From Sphingomonas sp. PP-CE-3A-406 (GTDB lineage: Bacteria; Pseudomonadota; Alphaproteobacteria; Sphingomonadales; Sphingomonadaceae), in the NCBI RefSeq assembly GCF_003688625.1, contig NZ_RCWY01000003.1, positions 248,001-312,000 of the forward strand: a stretch of DNA of 64,000 nt. The letters run 5' to 3'. Below are positions 24,363 through 32,407 of the stretch, one piece after another. The stretch's first letter is position 1. Each line of letters starts with the position of its first letter. A model generated the notes under the pieces. The model did not search any database. It was not told the origin of the DNA and saw only the letters and a program-made list of their open reading frames with translations. Position numbers and translations under genes: made by a program.

Positions 24363-25070
24363 ATGACGCGTGGGGGAATTTTCGGGGTGGTTGCCGGGGC
24401 GCTTGTCGCCACCGCGGCAATCGTCGCGCCTGCCTTCGGCGCCAGCGAACAGCCCGCCCGGATCGCCAAGCACAACGTCGCCGCGGTTCGCGGTATCGGA
24501 TCGTTCACCCCCGCCGCCGCCGACCCCCGCCTTGCCGCGATGTTCGCGCGCGGTGGCTTCGACGCGGGCAGCTTCCGCTTTACGCCTGCCGAAACGCGCC
24601 AGGATAACCGTGCGGTGACCGTCGCGGTGCGTGCGCAGACCAACCGCGGTGTTGCGAACACGGCCAGCCTTGCTTCGACCACGCCGACCGTCGGTATTGC
24701 GCCGATCGCGTATAACCTCGGCATGTCGGTCGGCTGGAAGCGGTTCGCGATCTCGGGCGACGTGAACAAGCTAGACCTCGGCGCGATGCCGGGTGGGCGT
24801 GAAGCGGCTGACCTCGCGGTGAGCTATAGCGCGAAGAAGTTCAGCGGCACCGTGAAGGCCGTGGCGGACCGTCCGCTCGCCAACGCACCGCACCTCGTCG
24901 AGGAAGCGCCGAGCTATTCGGTCGATGTCGGCGGCTCCTACGCCCTGACGCGCAGCCTCGCGGTGACCGCGGGCGTGCGCTATCGGTCGGACCGCGAGCG
25001 CTTCGTGAAGGTCGACGATGACCGCCGCGACAGCCAGGCCGTGTATCTGGGCACCGCCTTCCGCTTCTAA
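24363..25070 (+). CDS. Secreted beta-rich protein, possible outer-membrane protein
   Basis: A 235-residue protein of no family I recognise. Residues 1-26 form a signal peptide ('GVVAGALVATAAIVAPAFGA'). The second half shows alternating amphipathic strands: 'SVGWKRFAISGDVNKLDLG', 'LAVSYSAKKFSGTVKAVADR', 'YSVDVGGSYALTRSLAVTAG', 'VRYRSDRERF'. It ends 'AVYLGTAFRF' with a C-terminal Phe, the usual last residue of outer-membrane barrels. The start is the ATG at 24363; the frame is open upstream to 24222, but that part has no signal character. Confidence 0.65.
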   Translation: MTRGGIFGVVAGALVATAAIVAPAFGASEQPARIAKHNVAAVRGIGSFTPAAADPRLAAMFARGGFDAGSFRFTPAETRQDNRAVTVAVRAQTNRGVANTASLASTTPTVGIAPIAYNLGMSVGWKRFAISGDVNKLDLGAMPGGREAADLAVSYSAKKFSGTVKAVADRPLANAPHLVEEAPSYSVDVGGSYALTRSLAVTAGVRYRSDRERFVKVDDDRRDSQAVYLGTAFRF

Positions 25071-25103
25071 GCGTCCGGCGGAGCGATGCTCGACGCCTTT
25101 CCC

Positions 25104-25184
25104 GTCATCCTGACGAAAGTCAGGACCCAGGGTTACTGATCGCTCCGTCTCATGGCACTGGATCCTGACTCGCGTCAGGATGAC
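25104..25184. repeat. Class A palindromic repeat, copy 3
   Basis: The arms are the same 27-bp arms as at 94-174 with two changes (CAGGACCCAG on the left, TCGCGTCAGG on the right). Its right half is translated as the C-terminus of the ThiE-like protein ('VRRHPDASQDPVP'), and the stop codon at 25150-25152 comes from the centre of the element. Confidence 0.88.
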
Positions 25185-25710
25185 GGCGCACTGTAGGCAT
25201 CCAGGCATCTATCGCGGCCCAGCCGTGGAAGCCGAACCGCTGGATGCGCCGCCAGCGCGACTCGTTCATTCCGCCGAGCGCGATCAGTGGTATCCCGAGT
25301 CCTCGTCCGATCCGCATAGCCTGAGCCGAGCCGATGCCGGCCGCACCCTGGTGCGATCGGGTGACGTGGATCGGCGACACGAACAGGGCAGCTGCTCCGG
25401 CGCGCTTGCCAGCCAAGGCCTCGCTTCTCGAATGCGCTGGCCAGGTTCTGATCCCGTGAGTCTGTGCCCGACCATGCACGCCGTCGGCCGCGATCATAGA
25501 CTTTCCGGCCACCACGACGACTAGCCGCCGCGAAAGTGCGATGCGCTTGACCCTCCGCAGCAGCGCCCGCCGTTCCCGCTCGGGCGTGGCATAATGCCGG
25601 AACACTACTCCGGATCCCGGCGGCAATCGCCTCAGCGCCGGCCAGAGCGCGTCGCCCATCCGCTCGTCGGTCATCAGCCAGCGCGCGGGAATGGGGTTAC
25701 GACGAGCCAC
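25150..25710 (-). CDS. Thiamine phosphate synthase-like protein
   Basis: A 186-residue protein of the ThiE/TenI barrel family. 'GKRAGAAALFVSPIHVTRSH' is the ThiE signature block that binds diphosphate, and 'GLGIPLIALGGMNESRWRRI' the last conserved strand. The catalytic set is incomplete, so it may be a TenI-like or divergent ThiE. I start at GTG 25710 (VARRNPIPARWLMTDERM); ATG 25674 is the alternative. The last 13 residues come from a palindromic repeat. It diverges from yggS 22 bp away. Confidence 0.78.
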   Translation of the reverse strand: MARRNPIPARWLMTDERMGDALWPALRRLPPGSGVVFRHYATPERERRALLRRVKRIALSRRLVVVVAGKSMIAADGVHGRAQTHGIRTWPAHSRSEALAGKRAGAAALFVSPIHVTRSHQGAAGIGSAQAMRIGRGLGIPLIALGGMNESRWRRIQRFGFHGWAAIDAWMPTVRRHPDASQDPVP

Positions 25711-25732
25711 GCCGCTGCCTATAGCGCGCCGC

Positions 25733-26407
25733 ATGATTGCTGACGACACCACCAAATTGCAGGCCATTCGCACCCGGATCGCCAAGGCCGCAGAGATCGC
25801 TGATCGCCGCGAGGACGATGTGACACTGATCGCGGTCTCCAAGACGCATCCGGTCGAAGCGATCGAGCCGCTGCTCGCCGAGGGCCAGCGTGTGTTCGGC
25901 GAAAACCGTGTGCAGGAAGCGTCCGAGAAGTGGCTGGGGTTGCGTGCGGCGTATCCCGACGTCGAACTGCACCTGATCGGGCAGCTCCAGTCTAACAAGG
26001 CAGCCGAGGCGGTGGCGCTGTTCGACTGCATCCATGCGGTCGATCGCCCGTCGCTGGTCGCCGCGCTGGGGAAGGCGATGGCGGCGAGCGATCGCCGGCC
26101 GGACTGCTTCCTCCAGGTCAACATCGGCGACGAACCGCAAAAGGGTGGCTGCGCGATCGCCGACCTGCCCGCGCTGGTGGAACAGGCGCGCGCTGCGGGT
26201 TTGCCGATCGCCGGGCTGATGTGCCTGCCACCCGCGGACATCGAGCCGGCGCCGTATTTCGCGCTGCTGGCAAAGCTCGCGCGCGATCACGGGCTGACGG
26301 GGCTGAGCATGGGCATGTCGGACGATTTCGAGACCGCGGTGACGATCGGCGCGACTCACGTCCGGATCGGCAGCGCGCTGTTTGGCGCACGGGGGACGGG
26401 CGCATGA
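25733..26407 (+). CDS. YggS family PLP homeostasis protein
   Basis: A 224-residue member of the YggS/PROSC family, which binds PLP on Lys without known catalysis. 'DVTLIAVSKTHPVEAIEPLL' contains the PLP Lys, 'RVFGENRVQEASEKW' follows, and 'LHLIGQLQSNKAAEAV' and 'LSMGMSDDFETAVTIGATHV' are diagnostic. I use ATG 25733, which begins the family N-terminus. It overlaps the HAD gene by four bases. Confidence 0.9.
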   Translation: MIADDTTKLQAIRTRIAKAAEIADRREDDVTLIAVSKTHPVEAIEPLLAEGQRVFGENRVQEASEKWLGLRAAYPDVELHLIGQLQSNKAAEAVALFDCIHAVDRPSLVAALGKAMAASDRRPDCFLQVNIGDEPQKGGCAIADLPALVEQARAAGLPIAGLMCLPPADIEPAPYFALLAKLARDHGLTGLSMGMSDDFETAVTIGATHVRIGSALFGARGTGA

Positions 26408-27078
26408 GTATTGCGATCCGGTTCGACGCGCTGCTGTTCGACTTCGACGGCGTGTTGATCGACAGCGAAGCCGTCGGCAACCGCCACATCGCGGAGTGGC
26501 TTACCGCTGCGGGTCACCCGACCACTGCCGACGAGTCGATGGCGAACTTCATGGGGCTCGCCGGGCCGCAGTTCATCGACGAGGTCGAGCGCTGGATCGG
26601 GAGGCCGCTCACCGATGACTTCTACGCCGCGCGGGAGGCCGAGGACGAGCGCGTGATGGCGGTCGGTGTCGATGCGATCGAGGGCGCGGTGGCGTTCGTC
26701 CGCTCGCTCCCTGCCGACCTGCCCAAGGCGATCGTGTCGTCTAGCCCGGTCTCGTGGATCGCGCGTCATCTGGAGCATATCGGTCTGCGCGATGCGTTCG
26801 GCGACCATCTCTATAGCGGGCGTGAGCATGTGACGAACGGGAAGCCGGCGCCTGACCTTTACCTGTTCGGCGCGCGGCAACTTGGCGTCGATATCGCGGG
26901 AACGGCGATCCTTGAAGACTCGCCGGTGGGGGCGACTGGGGCTGTAGCGTCTGGCGGTTACGTCATAGGCTTGTCGGCAGGATCGCACTGCAATGCCGAG
27001 CATGGCGCGCGGCTGAAGGCGATCGGTGTGGACGCGCTGGCGGAGAGTTTCGACGACGTGGCGCGGTTGATCGGGTAA
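26404..27078 (+). CDS. HAD family hydrolase
   Basis: A 224-residue HAD subfamily IA phosphatase. Motif I is 'LLFDFDGVLIDSEAVG', with two catalytic Asp. Motif II is 'AIVSSSPVSW', motif III the Lys of 'TNGKPAPDLYLFG', and motif IV 'ILEDSPVGATGAVASG'. A helical cap lies between motifs I and II. The substrate is unknown and is probably a sugar or nucleotide phosphate. It is coupled to yggS (ATGA). Confidence 0.9.
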   Translation: MSIAIRFDALLFDFDGVLIDSEAVGNRHIAEWLTAAGHPTTADESMANFMGLAGPQFIDEVERWIGRPLTDDFYAAREAEDERVMAVGVDAIEGAVAFVRSLPADLPKAIVSSSPVSWIARHLEHIGLRDAFGDHLYSGREHVTNGKPAPDLYLFGARQLGVDIAGTAILEDSPVGATGAVASGGYVIGLSAGSHCNAEHGARLKAIGVDALAESFDDVARLIG

Positions 27079-27142
27079 GCTAGACCCCGGTTCTGAAAGT
27101 CAGGGACAAGCCAGCCAGTATTCCGCTCCGATAGCCACACCC

Positions 27143-27243
27143 CCCCGGCGAAGGCCGGGGTCCAGTTGGGGAACGGCAATGACGGCGGACGGACCTTCGT
27201 TACATCGTCCTTCCCGACTGGACCCCGGCCTTCGCCGGGGGGG
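27143..27243. repeat. Class G palindromic repeat
   Basis: The arms CCCCGGCGAAGGCCGGGGTC and GACCCCGGCCTTCGCCGGGG are perfectly complementary, and CAGTTGGG/CCCGACTG adds an inner pair. The element is 101 bp and lies between the converging HAD and ydcF-like genes. Confidence 0.85.
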
Positions 27244-27288
27244 GCCTCGTTCGAGGAATGCGCAAACTCAACGCGTCCACGGCGACCG

Positions 27289-27774
27289 CTACCCCCGCTT
27301 CCGTCGCCAGACCGCGCCGATCCCCGCGACCAGATCATACGGGATCGCCGCCACCTCCCGCGTGCGCATCTTGAGCTGATACCGCCGGCTCCCGCCATGC
27401 GGCACGTGGATAGCGCTCGCGGGCATGCCGAGCATCGCGAACAACATGCGGATACGCGGCTGGTGATAGCCGTCGGTGCAGATCATGCACTGCGCATACT
27501 GGCCCGCGCGCGCGAACGCGGTCGCCGCAACGACGCTTTGCAGCGTATCGATGCTCGTCTCGTCGAGGTGGATCCGCGACCGGTCGACTGTCTCGGCCAG
27601 CACATCGGCCATCACCGACGCTTCCGAAGGCCCATGCGTGCCCTGCGCGCCGGAGCAGAACAGGTCCGCATCGACGTAGCGCGCCGCCGCCGCCGCCGCG
27701 AACGCGATGCGACGGGAGAGGGTAGGACTCGGGCTGCCATCGGGACGAACAGCCGCGCCGAACACCACGATCAA
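27289..27774 (-). CDS. YdcF/ElyC family protein
   Basis: A 161-residue DUF218 (YdcF) protein. 'IVVFGAAVRPDGSPSPTLSR' is the N-terminal signature, followed by 'CSGAQGTHGPSEASVMADVL' and 'TDGYHQPRIRMLFAMLG'. The family is linked to envelope polysaccharide processing and may bind SAM or nucleotides. The start is a TTG at 27774, 23 bp after ribA. No strong ribosome binding site is visible, so translation may depend on ribA. Confidence 0.82.
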   Translation of the reverse strand: MIVVFGAAVRPDGSPSPTLSRRIAFAAAAAARYVDADLFCSGAQGTHGPSEASVMADVLAETVDRSRIHLDETSIDTLQSVVAATAFARAGQYAQCMICTDGYHQPRIRMLFAMLGMPASAIHVPHGGSRRYQLKMRTREVAAIPYDLVAGIGAVWRRKRG

Positions 27775-27797
27775 GCGTCTTGAGGGTGGGATATCGG

Positions 27798-28844
27798 TCA
27801 GAACTGATGGCCCGTGCGGTCACGCTTGGTCGCAAGATACTGCGCGTTGTGCGGATTCGACGGCAGGAAATGCGGTACGCGCTCGATCACCGTCACGCCC
27901 GCGGCCTCGAGCCCGGCGACCTTGGCGGGGTTGTTGGTCAGCAACCGCACTTCGCGCTGGCCGAGCAGCGTCAGCATCCGCGCCGCCACCCCGAAATCGC
28001 GCGCATCGACCGCAAAGCCAAGCCGCGTGTTCGCGTCGACCGTATCGAAGCCCTGGTCCTGCAACGCGTAGGCACGCAGCTTGTTGACCAGGCCGATTCC
28101 GCGGCCTTCCTGGCGCAAATAGAGCAGGATACCCCAGCCGCCATGCTGGATTGCGTGGATCGCGGCGTGCAACTGTGGCCCGCAGTCGCATTTGAGGCTG
28201 CCCAGCACGTCGCCCGTCAGGCACTCGCTGTGGAGGCGGACCAGCGGCGGCTGGCCGTTGGGCTGGCCGATCAGCAGCGCGATGTGCTCGTCTGCGCTTT
28301 CGGGGCTACGGAACGCGACGATCTCCGCATCCTCCGCGCCCTCGACCGGAAGCCGCGCGCGTGCCGCGAGCGTCAGGCGGTTCGCGTCTTCGTGTGAGTC
28401 GATGTCCGCGGTGGTTATGCGGACTTCGGGTTCGCCGGTGCCAAGGAAGAAGGCGGGGAGCAGTCCGGCGATCCTCGCGAGACGTAACGCCGCGGCGGCT
28501 GCTTCGGGGTCGGTCACCGGGAGCGTGCGGAACGGACCCTTCAACGGAGTCGCCAGGTCGAACTGCGGATCGGCCAGCGCGGTCGCGGCGGCGAAGTCGA
28601 TCCAGGGTGCGCGATCGACGAGCACGGGTTCGGTCGGGTCCGCCGCGGCGAGCTGGTTCGCGAGCTTCAGCGTTGCCGCGCGGCCCGACGAGATCAGGAC
28701 GCCACCATTCGCTTCGGGATCGAACGCGGCCAACCGCTCTGCATCCGCCGTCTCCACCGCGAGCAGCACCAGCCCGTCGATCGCGATCGGCCAGCCACGT
28801 CGCAACGCGTCGACCGCGCGGGCGGCGGCACGGGGATTACTCAA
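27798..28844 (-). CDS. ribA: GTP cyclohydrolase II with an N-terminal extension
   Basis: A 348-residue protein. The C-terminal 200 residues are GTP cyclohydrolase II (first step of riboflavin synthesis): the zinc Cys set is in 'HSECLTGDVLGSLKCDCGPQ', with 'LLYLRQEGRGIGLVNKL' and 'RLLTNNPAKVAGL'. The first 150 residues ('ARAVDALRRGWPIAIDG', 'GGVLISSGRAATLKL') look like a degenerate DHBP-synthase (RibB)-type domain lacking its acidic catalytic loop; this is inference. The start is TTG 28844, overlapping the xth stop (TTGA). The reading frame continues antisense upstream and is ignored. Confidence 0.9.
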   Translation of the reverse strand: MSNPRAAARAVDALRRGWPIAIDGLVLLAVETADAERLAAFDPEANGGVLISSGRAATLKLANQLAAADPTEPVLVDRAPWIDFAAATALADPQFDLATPLKGPFRTLPVTDPEAAAAALRLARIAGLLPAFFLGTGEPEVRITTADIDSHEDANRLTLAARARLPVEGAEDAEIVAFRSPESADEHIALLIGQPNGQPPLVRLHSECLTGDVLGSLKCDCGPQLHAAIHAIQHGGWGILLYLRQEGRGIGLVNKLRAYALQDQGFDTVDANTRLGFAVDARDFGVAARMLTLLGQREVRLLTNNPAKVAGLEAAGVTVIERVPHFLPSNPHNAQYLATKRDRTGHQF

Positions 28845-29623
28845 AACGCGAACTCGGTCATGATCGGGACGTGGTCGGACGGCTTGAGCCAGCTTCGGCA
28901 CCGTTCGTAGACGTGGTGCGACACCGCCGCTTCGGCCGCGGCACCGGTCGCCCACATGTGATCGAGCCGGCGGCCACGATCCGCCGCCGCCCAATCCTTG
29001 GCGCGGTAGCTCCACCAGGTGAACAGGCGCGCGGGAGCGGGGTGGAAGCGGCGGCCGAGATCGACCCAGTCGCCCGCCGCCTGCAACTTGCCGAGCGCCT
29101 CGACCTCGATGGGAGTGTGGCTGACGACATCGAGCAACTGCTTATGGCTCCATACGTCGGATTCGAGCGGGGCGATGTTGAAGTCGCCGACCAAGATGGT
29201 GGGGCCTGGCAGCGTTTCGGACCAGGTCGTCATACGTTCGATGAAGTCGAGCTTCTGACCGAATTTGGGGTTCACATCGCGGTTCGGGAGGTCGCCGCCG
29301 GCGGGGACGTAGACGTTCTCGAGCCGGACGCCGTTCTCAAGCCGGACGCCGATGTGACGCGCTTCGCTGTTCGCCTGCCAGTCGAAGCGGTCGTCCTCGA
29401 CGATCGGTATGCGGCTGAGGATTGCGACGCCGTGGTGCATGCGCTGGCCGTGCAGGACGATGTGCTCGTAGCCGAGCGCGCGGAACGCCTCCAGCGGGAA
29501 GTCGCCGTCGACGACCTTCGTCTCCTGCAGGCACAGGATGTCGGGCTGCTCGTCGCGCAGAAACTGTTCGACGATGGCGATCCGGAAACGGACCGAGTTG
29601 ATGTTCCAGGAGACGATCTTCAC
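28841..29623 (-). CDS. xth: Exodeoxyribonuclease III
   Basis: A 260-residue Xth/AP endonuclease. 'MKIVSWNINSVRFR' opens the protein, 'ILCLQETKVVDGDFP' holds the metal-binding Glu, 'TILVGDFNIAPLE' the Asp/Asn, 'RRLDHMWAT' a further conserved Asp, and 'PSDHVPIMTEF' the catalytic Asp-His. It repairs abasic sites. First gene of the xth-ribA-ydcF run. Confidence 0.94.
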   Translation of the reverse strand: MKIVSWNINSVRFRIAIVEQFLRDEQPDILCLQETKVVDGDFPLEAFRALGYEHIVLHGQRMHHGVAILSRIPIVEDDRFDWQANSEARHIGVRLENGVRLENVYVPAGGDLPNRDVNPKFGQKLDFIERMTTWSETLPGPTILVGDFNIAPLESDVWSHKQLLDVVSHTPIEVEALGKLQAAGDWVDLGRRFHPAPARLFTWWSYRAKDWAAADRGRRLDHMWATGAAAEAAVSHHVYERCRSWLKPSDHVPIMTEFAF

Positions 29624-29960
29624 GAGCGCGATGTAGCGTTGCGGGGGAGTGGGGACAAGGAAGCGGTGCGGGCTTCAAAAGAAGGGAGAAGGCGCCATCG
29701 GCAAAGCCGCTGTCGTCGACCGAGCTATCGCTCGTCGGCCGCGCTTGAGCAAGTCATGAAGACGCGGTCTTCCTGCCGCTCTACGCGAAAGACCCCCGCT
29801 CCGGGGGCATGGAGCGAGGGCCAACTCAGCGTTCGTCACGCAGGCAAGAAATGGGGAAACCATCCGGGCAACAGGGGGAAAAATCCCGAATGCCCCACAT
29901 CCGCAGGCCACTCTCTAGGAGGCCGAACCTGTCGCTTGCATGAATGACACCGATTTTATG
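29624..29960. other. Intergenic region between lolA and xth
   Basis: This 337-bp region has no convincing gene. On the minus strand, downstream of lolA, CCCCCGG and CCGGGGG form a short hairpin (29793-29807) followed by TCTTTC, a weak candidate for the lolA terminator. The rest probably carries the xth promoter. No palindromic repeat copy is present. Confidence 0.5.
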
Positions 29961-30590
29961 CTACTTTCTTACACCCGTGCGGCGCGGATCGTTCCAGCGG
30001 AAGGTATTGTCGCTGACCGGAACGCCGAATTTCTGGTTGGTCAGCCTGACGGTCGTGCGGTTGTTCTGGCTGTCGAGCGCAACCCAACCCTGCAACATCA
30101 GTCCACCGGGGGCGCTCGCGCTCCGCACGAATACCAGTGTGATCTTGCCGGTCTCGGGATGCTTGGGATCGTTCACCTCGACCGATATGATCCGTGGATC
30201 ATAGCCGGGTACGAGCTTGGCATAACGCGTGATATCGCGCGACGGATCGAGGAATACGACCAGCGGCGAGTTCTTGATCGGCCAACGTTGCACCTGCTTC
30301 ACCGAGTAATCGATGAAGGTCAGCGCGCCGCCCTCCGCGACGATCAGGATCGGTACGCCTTTCTGGTACTGAAAACGGATCTTGCCGGGCTTCTTCAGCG
30401 TCAGCACGCCGGTCAGCACCTTGCCGTTGCGATCCGCCTGCGAGAAATCGGCAGTCATCGTCTCCATTGCCTGGAGGGATTTCTGCACGGCGGCCAGATC
30501 ACCGGTCGCCTGCGCGGCGATCGGCGAGGGCACGGCGGCGACGGACAAAGCGGCGATCGTCGCGATTACCGCGGGGCGGGTATTGAACAT
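29961..30590 (-). CDS. lolA: LolA-type outer-membrane lipoprotein carrier
   Basis: A 209-residue periplasmic protein with a signal peptide ('VIATIAALSVAAVPSPIAAQ'). The LolA fold shows 'ETMTADFSQADRNGKVLTG', 'GKIRFQYQKGVPILIVAEG' and 'ITLVFVRSASAPGGLMLQGW'. It ferries lipoproteins from LolCDE to the outer membrane. GGAG lies 6 bp before the ATG at 30590. The reading frame continues upstream to 30662 without a signal, so that part is excluded. Confidence 0.87.
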   Translation of the reverse strand: MFNTRPAVIATIAALSVAAVPSPIAAQATGDLAAVQKSLQAMETMTADFSQADRNGKVLTGVLTLKKPGKIRFQYQKGVPILIVAEGGALTFIDYSVKQVQRWPIKNSPLVVFLDPSRDITRYAKLVPGYDPRIISVEVNDPKHPETGKITLVFVRSASAPGGLMLQGWVALDSQNNRTTVRLTNQKFGVPVSDNTFRWNDPRRTGVRK

Positions 30591-30694
30591 CGAATTCTCC
30601 TTGGCGCGGACCGTTGCCCGCGCGCGCTTGAACCGCCACTGAATTCGTCGAGCGCTCCGCATCGAACCCTGTCCGTCATCTCTACCCTCCGTCC

Positions 30695-30775
30695 GTCATC
30701 CTGACGAAAGTCAGGATCCAGGGTGGTGAGGGATCGTCCTGCTTTGCTCTGGATCCTGACTTTTGTCAGGATGAC
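30695..30775. repeat. Class A palindromic repeat, copy 4
   Basis: The 27-bp arms of the class A element recur with one change in the right arm (TTTTGTCAGG). The element is 81 bp, between lolA and the porin gene. An extra GTCATC 21 bp to its left may be a decayed end. Confidence 0.88.
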
Positions 30776-30809
30776 GGGGCTGGGACCGGCAACACAGAGT
30801 GTCAGCGCT

Positions 30810-32204
30810 TTACAGCGTAATAGCGGCCTTCATACCCAACACGCCGACGTCGTTCGCGTCATGCACGCCACCGGGATTGTGGATGAACTGCACATTGGGC
30901 CGCAATTCGAGCCACCGGGTCGGATGCACGCTGTAATAGATCTCCGACGCATATTCCGCATCCTGCACCGCAGGCCGCGTCGGATCGAGCGCCTCGCCCT
31001 TCGCGACGCGCCCGTTCACGTTGGTCCGCGCCACGCCGAAGCCGAGGATGTCGCCCGGCCGCCACGGCACCAGCCCCTTGTAGAACAGCCCGGCGGCGAT
31101 CTGGTTATCGGTGGTCGAGGTCGCGCGGTCGGCCTGCGTCGCGTTGAGGAAGACGCTGAGCCCGGTGACCGACTTGCCGTCCTTCGACGTGCCGGTGACC
31201 TGTTGCTGGAGATTCAAATACACCCCGTAGCGCGCGCTGCGGCGAAGGGGTTCGAGCCCGGTGATCGCGATCGGCTGGCGGTTCACATCGTAGAACACGT
31301 CGTCGCCGTTGGACGTGTTGACCCAGCCGCCGAGCTTGTATGCGCCGACCCGGCCATCGTTATCGCCGCGATGCCATTCCGCCTCGACCGGGATCAGCGC
31401 GCCGGTCGCGCCGTGGAACCGGCCGATCACGAAGGCCTTTTCGAGATTGCGCGGGTTCACCTCGTAGGCGGCGGTCTTCAGCGTCAGATGATCGTTGACG
31501 TCGTAGCGCAGGCGCGCGCCCCATTGCCCGACCGGCCAGTTCTGCCAGTAATCGCCGACCAGATTACCAGGCTGCGCGCCGCAGAAGCTGAGGTTCTGGA
31601 AATAGCAGGAGAAGACCGCGAAATCCTCGCCAGGGTTGGTCCGGCCCGCCTTGATCTCGAATTTCTCACCGATCTTCTGCTCGTACCAGAATTGCGTGAG
31701 GCGGACGGTCTGGCCGCGGCCGTATACTTCCTGGACCTGCTGCAGCACGCCGAGATTGGCGTCCGCGCCGAGATCGCGGCCACGGCGATAGGTGACGGTC
31801 GCCTGGAACGCACCGCCCTTGAGGCCCACGACCTTGTCGAGATCGAGCAGTACGCCGACATCGAACTGGCCTGTCTCGCGCAACAGCTTCCGGTCGCCGC
31901 CCGAGAAATTATAACCGCTTTCCGAGGCATAGCGAGCGCTGACACCGACACCGCGATCCGCGAGGCGCTTGCGGATGTCGAACCAGTCTGCGAACAAACC
32001 GGGGGGCGGGGTGCGCCGCGTATCGGCGGTCAGCGCTGACGGGGAGAGATCGCTGTCGCGGCGGACGCCGGCGCGCGGGCGATGCTGCGTGTCGGTGGCG
32101 GTGCTGCCGGGGGTCTGCTTGGCGATGTCCTGCGCGGAGACCTGACCGGGTAGGGCGAGCGCCACCGCTGCCGCAAACAACCGCCGATACTGCATTACGC
32201 CCAC
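30810..32204 (-). CDS. OprB-family carbohydrate-selective porin
   Basis: A 464-residue outer-membrane barrel of the OprB family. Residues 1-24 form a signal peptide ending 'PGQVSAQ'. The barrel opens with 'ADWFDIRKRLADRGVGVSAR' and contains the family blocks 'YRRGRDLGADANLGVLQQVQ', 'EIKAGRTNPGEDFAVFSC' and 'YYSVHPTRWLELRPNVQFIH'. It ends 'GMKAAITL'. Such porins let sugars cross the outer membrane. It is monocistronic. ATG 32195 is an alternative start. Confidence 0.87.
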   Translation of the reverse strand: MGVMQYRRLFAAAVALALPGQVSAQDIAKQTPGSTATDTQHRPRAGVRRDSDLSPSALTADTRRTPPPGLFADWFDIRKRLADRGVGVSARYASESGYNFSGGDRKLLRETGQFDVGVLLDLDKVVGLKGGAFQATVTYRRGRDLGADANLGVLQQVQEVYGRGQTVRLTQFWYEQKIGEKFEIKAGRTNPGEDFAVFSCYFQNLSFCGAQPGNLVGDYWQNWPVGQWGARLRYDVNDHLTLKTAAYEVNPRNLEKAFVIGRFHGATGALIPVEAEWHRGDNDGRVGAYKLGGWVNTSNGDDVFYDVNRQPIAITGLEPLRRSARYGVYLNLQQQVTGTSKDGKSVTGLSVFLNATQADRATSTTDNQIAAGLFYKGLVPWRPGDILGFGVARTNVNGRVAKGEALDPTRPAVQDAEYASEIYYSVHPTRWLELRPNVQFIHNPGGVHDANDVGVLGMKAAITL

Positions 32205-32299
32205 CTGTTTTTTGTAACTTGTATCAACCCCGTATACCGGGCGTCGGCTGATCGAAACCCCGGTCTGCGCGCGTCACTTGGTGAAGGGCGCCCCTCCCA

Positions 32300-32378
32300 G
32301 TTCTCCCGCGAAGGCAGGACCCCAGGGTTCCAGGCGATATCGTTCTTGGTTCCTGGACCCCCGCGTTCGCGAGTGAAC
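32300..32378. repeat. Class E palindromic repeat, copy 2
   Basis: The arms GTTCTCCCGCGAAGGCAGGA and CCCGCGTTCGCGAGTGAAC with centre CCCAGGGTTCCAGGCGAT match the copy at 9497-9574. It lies between the porin gene and ftsK. Confidence 0.8.
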
Positions 32379-32407
32379 AGCGAGAGCGAACGACTGCGCG
32401 GGCAGCG

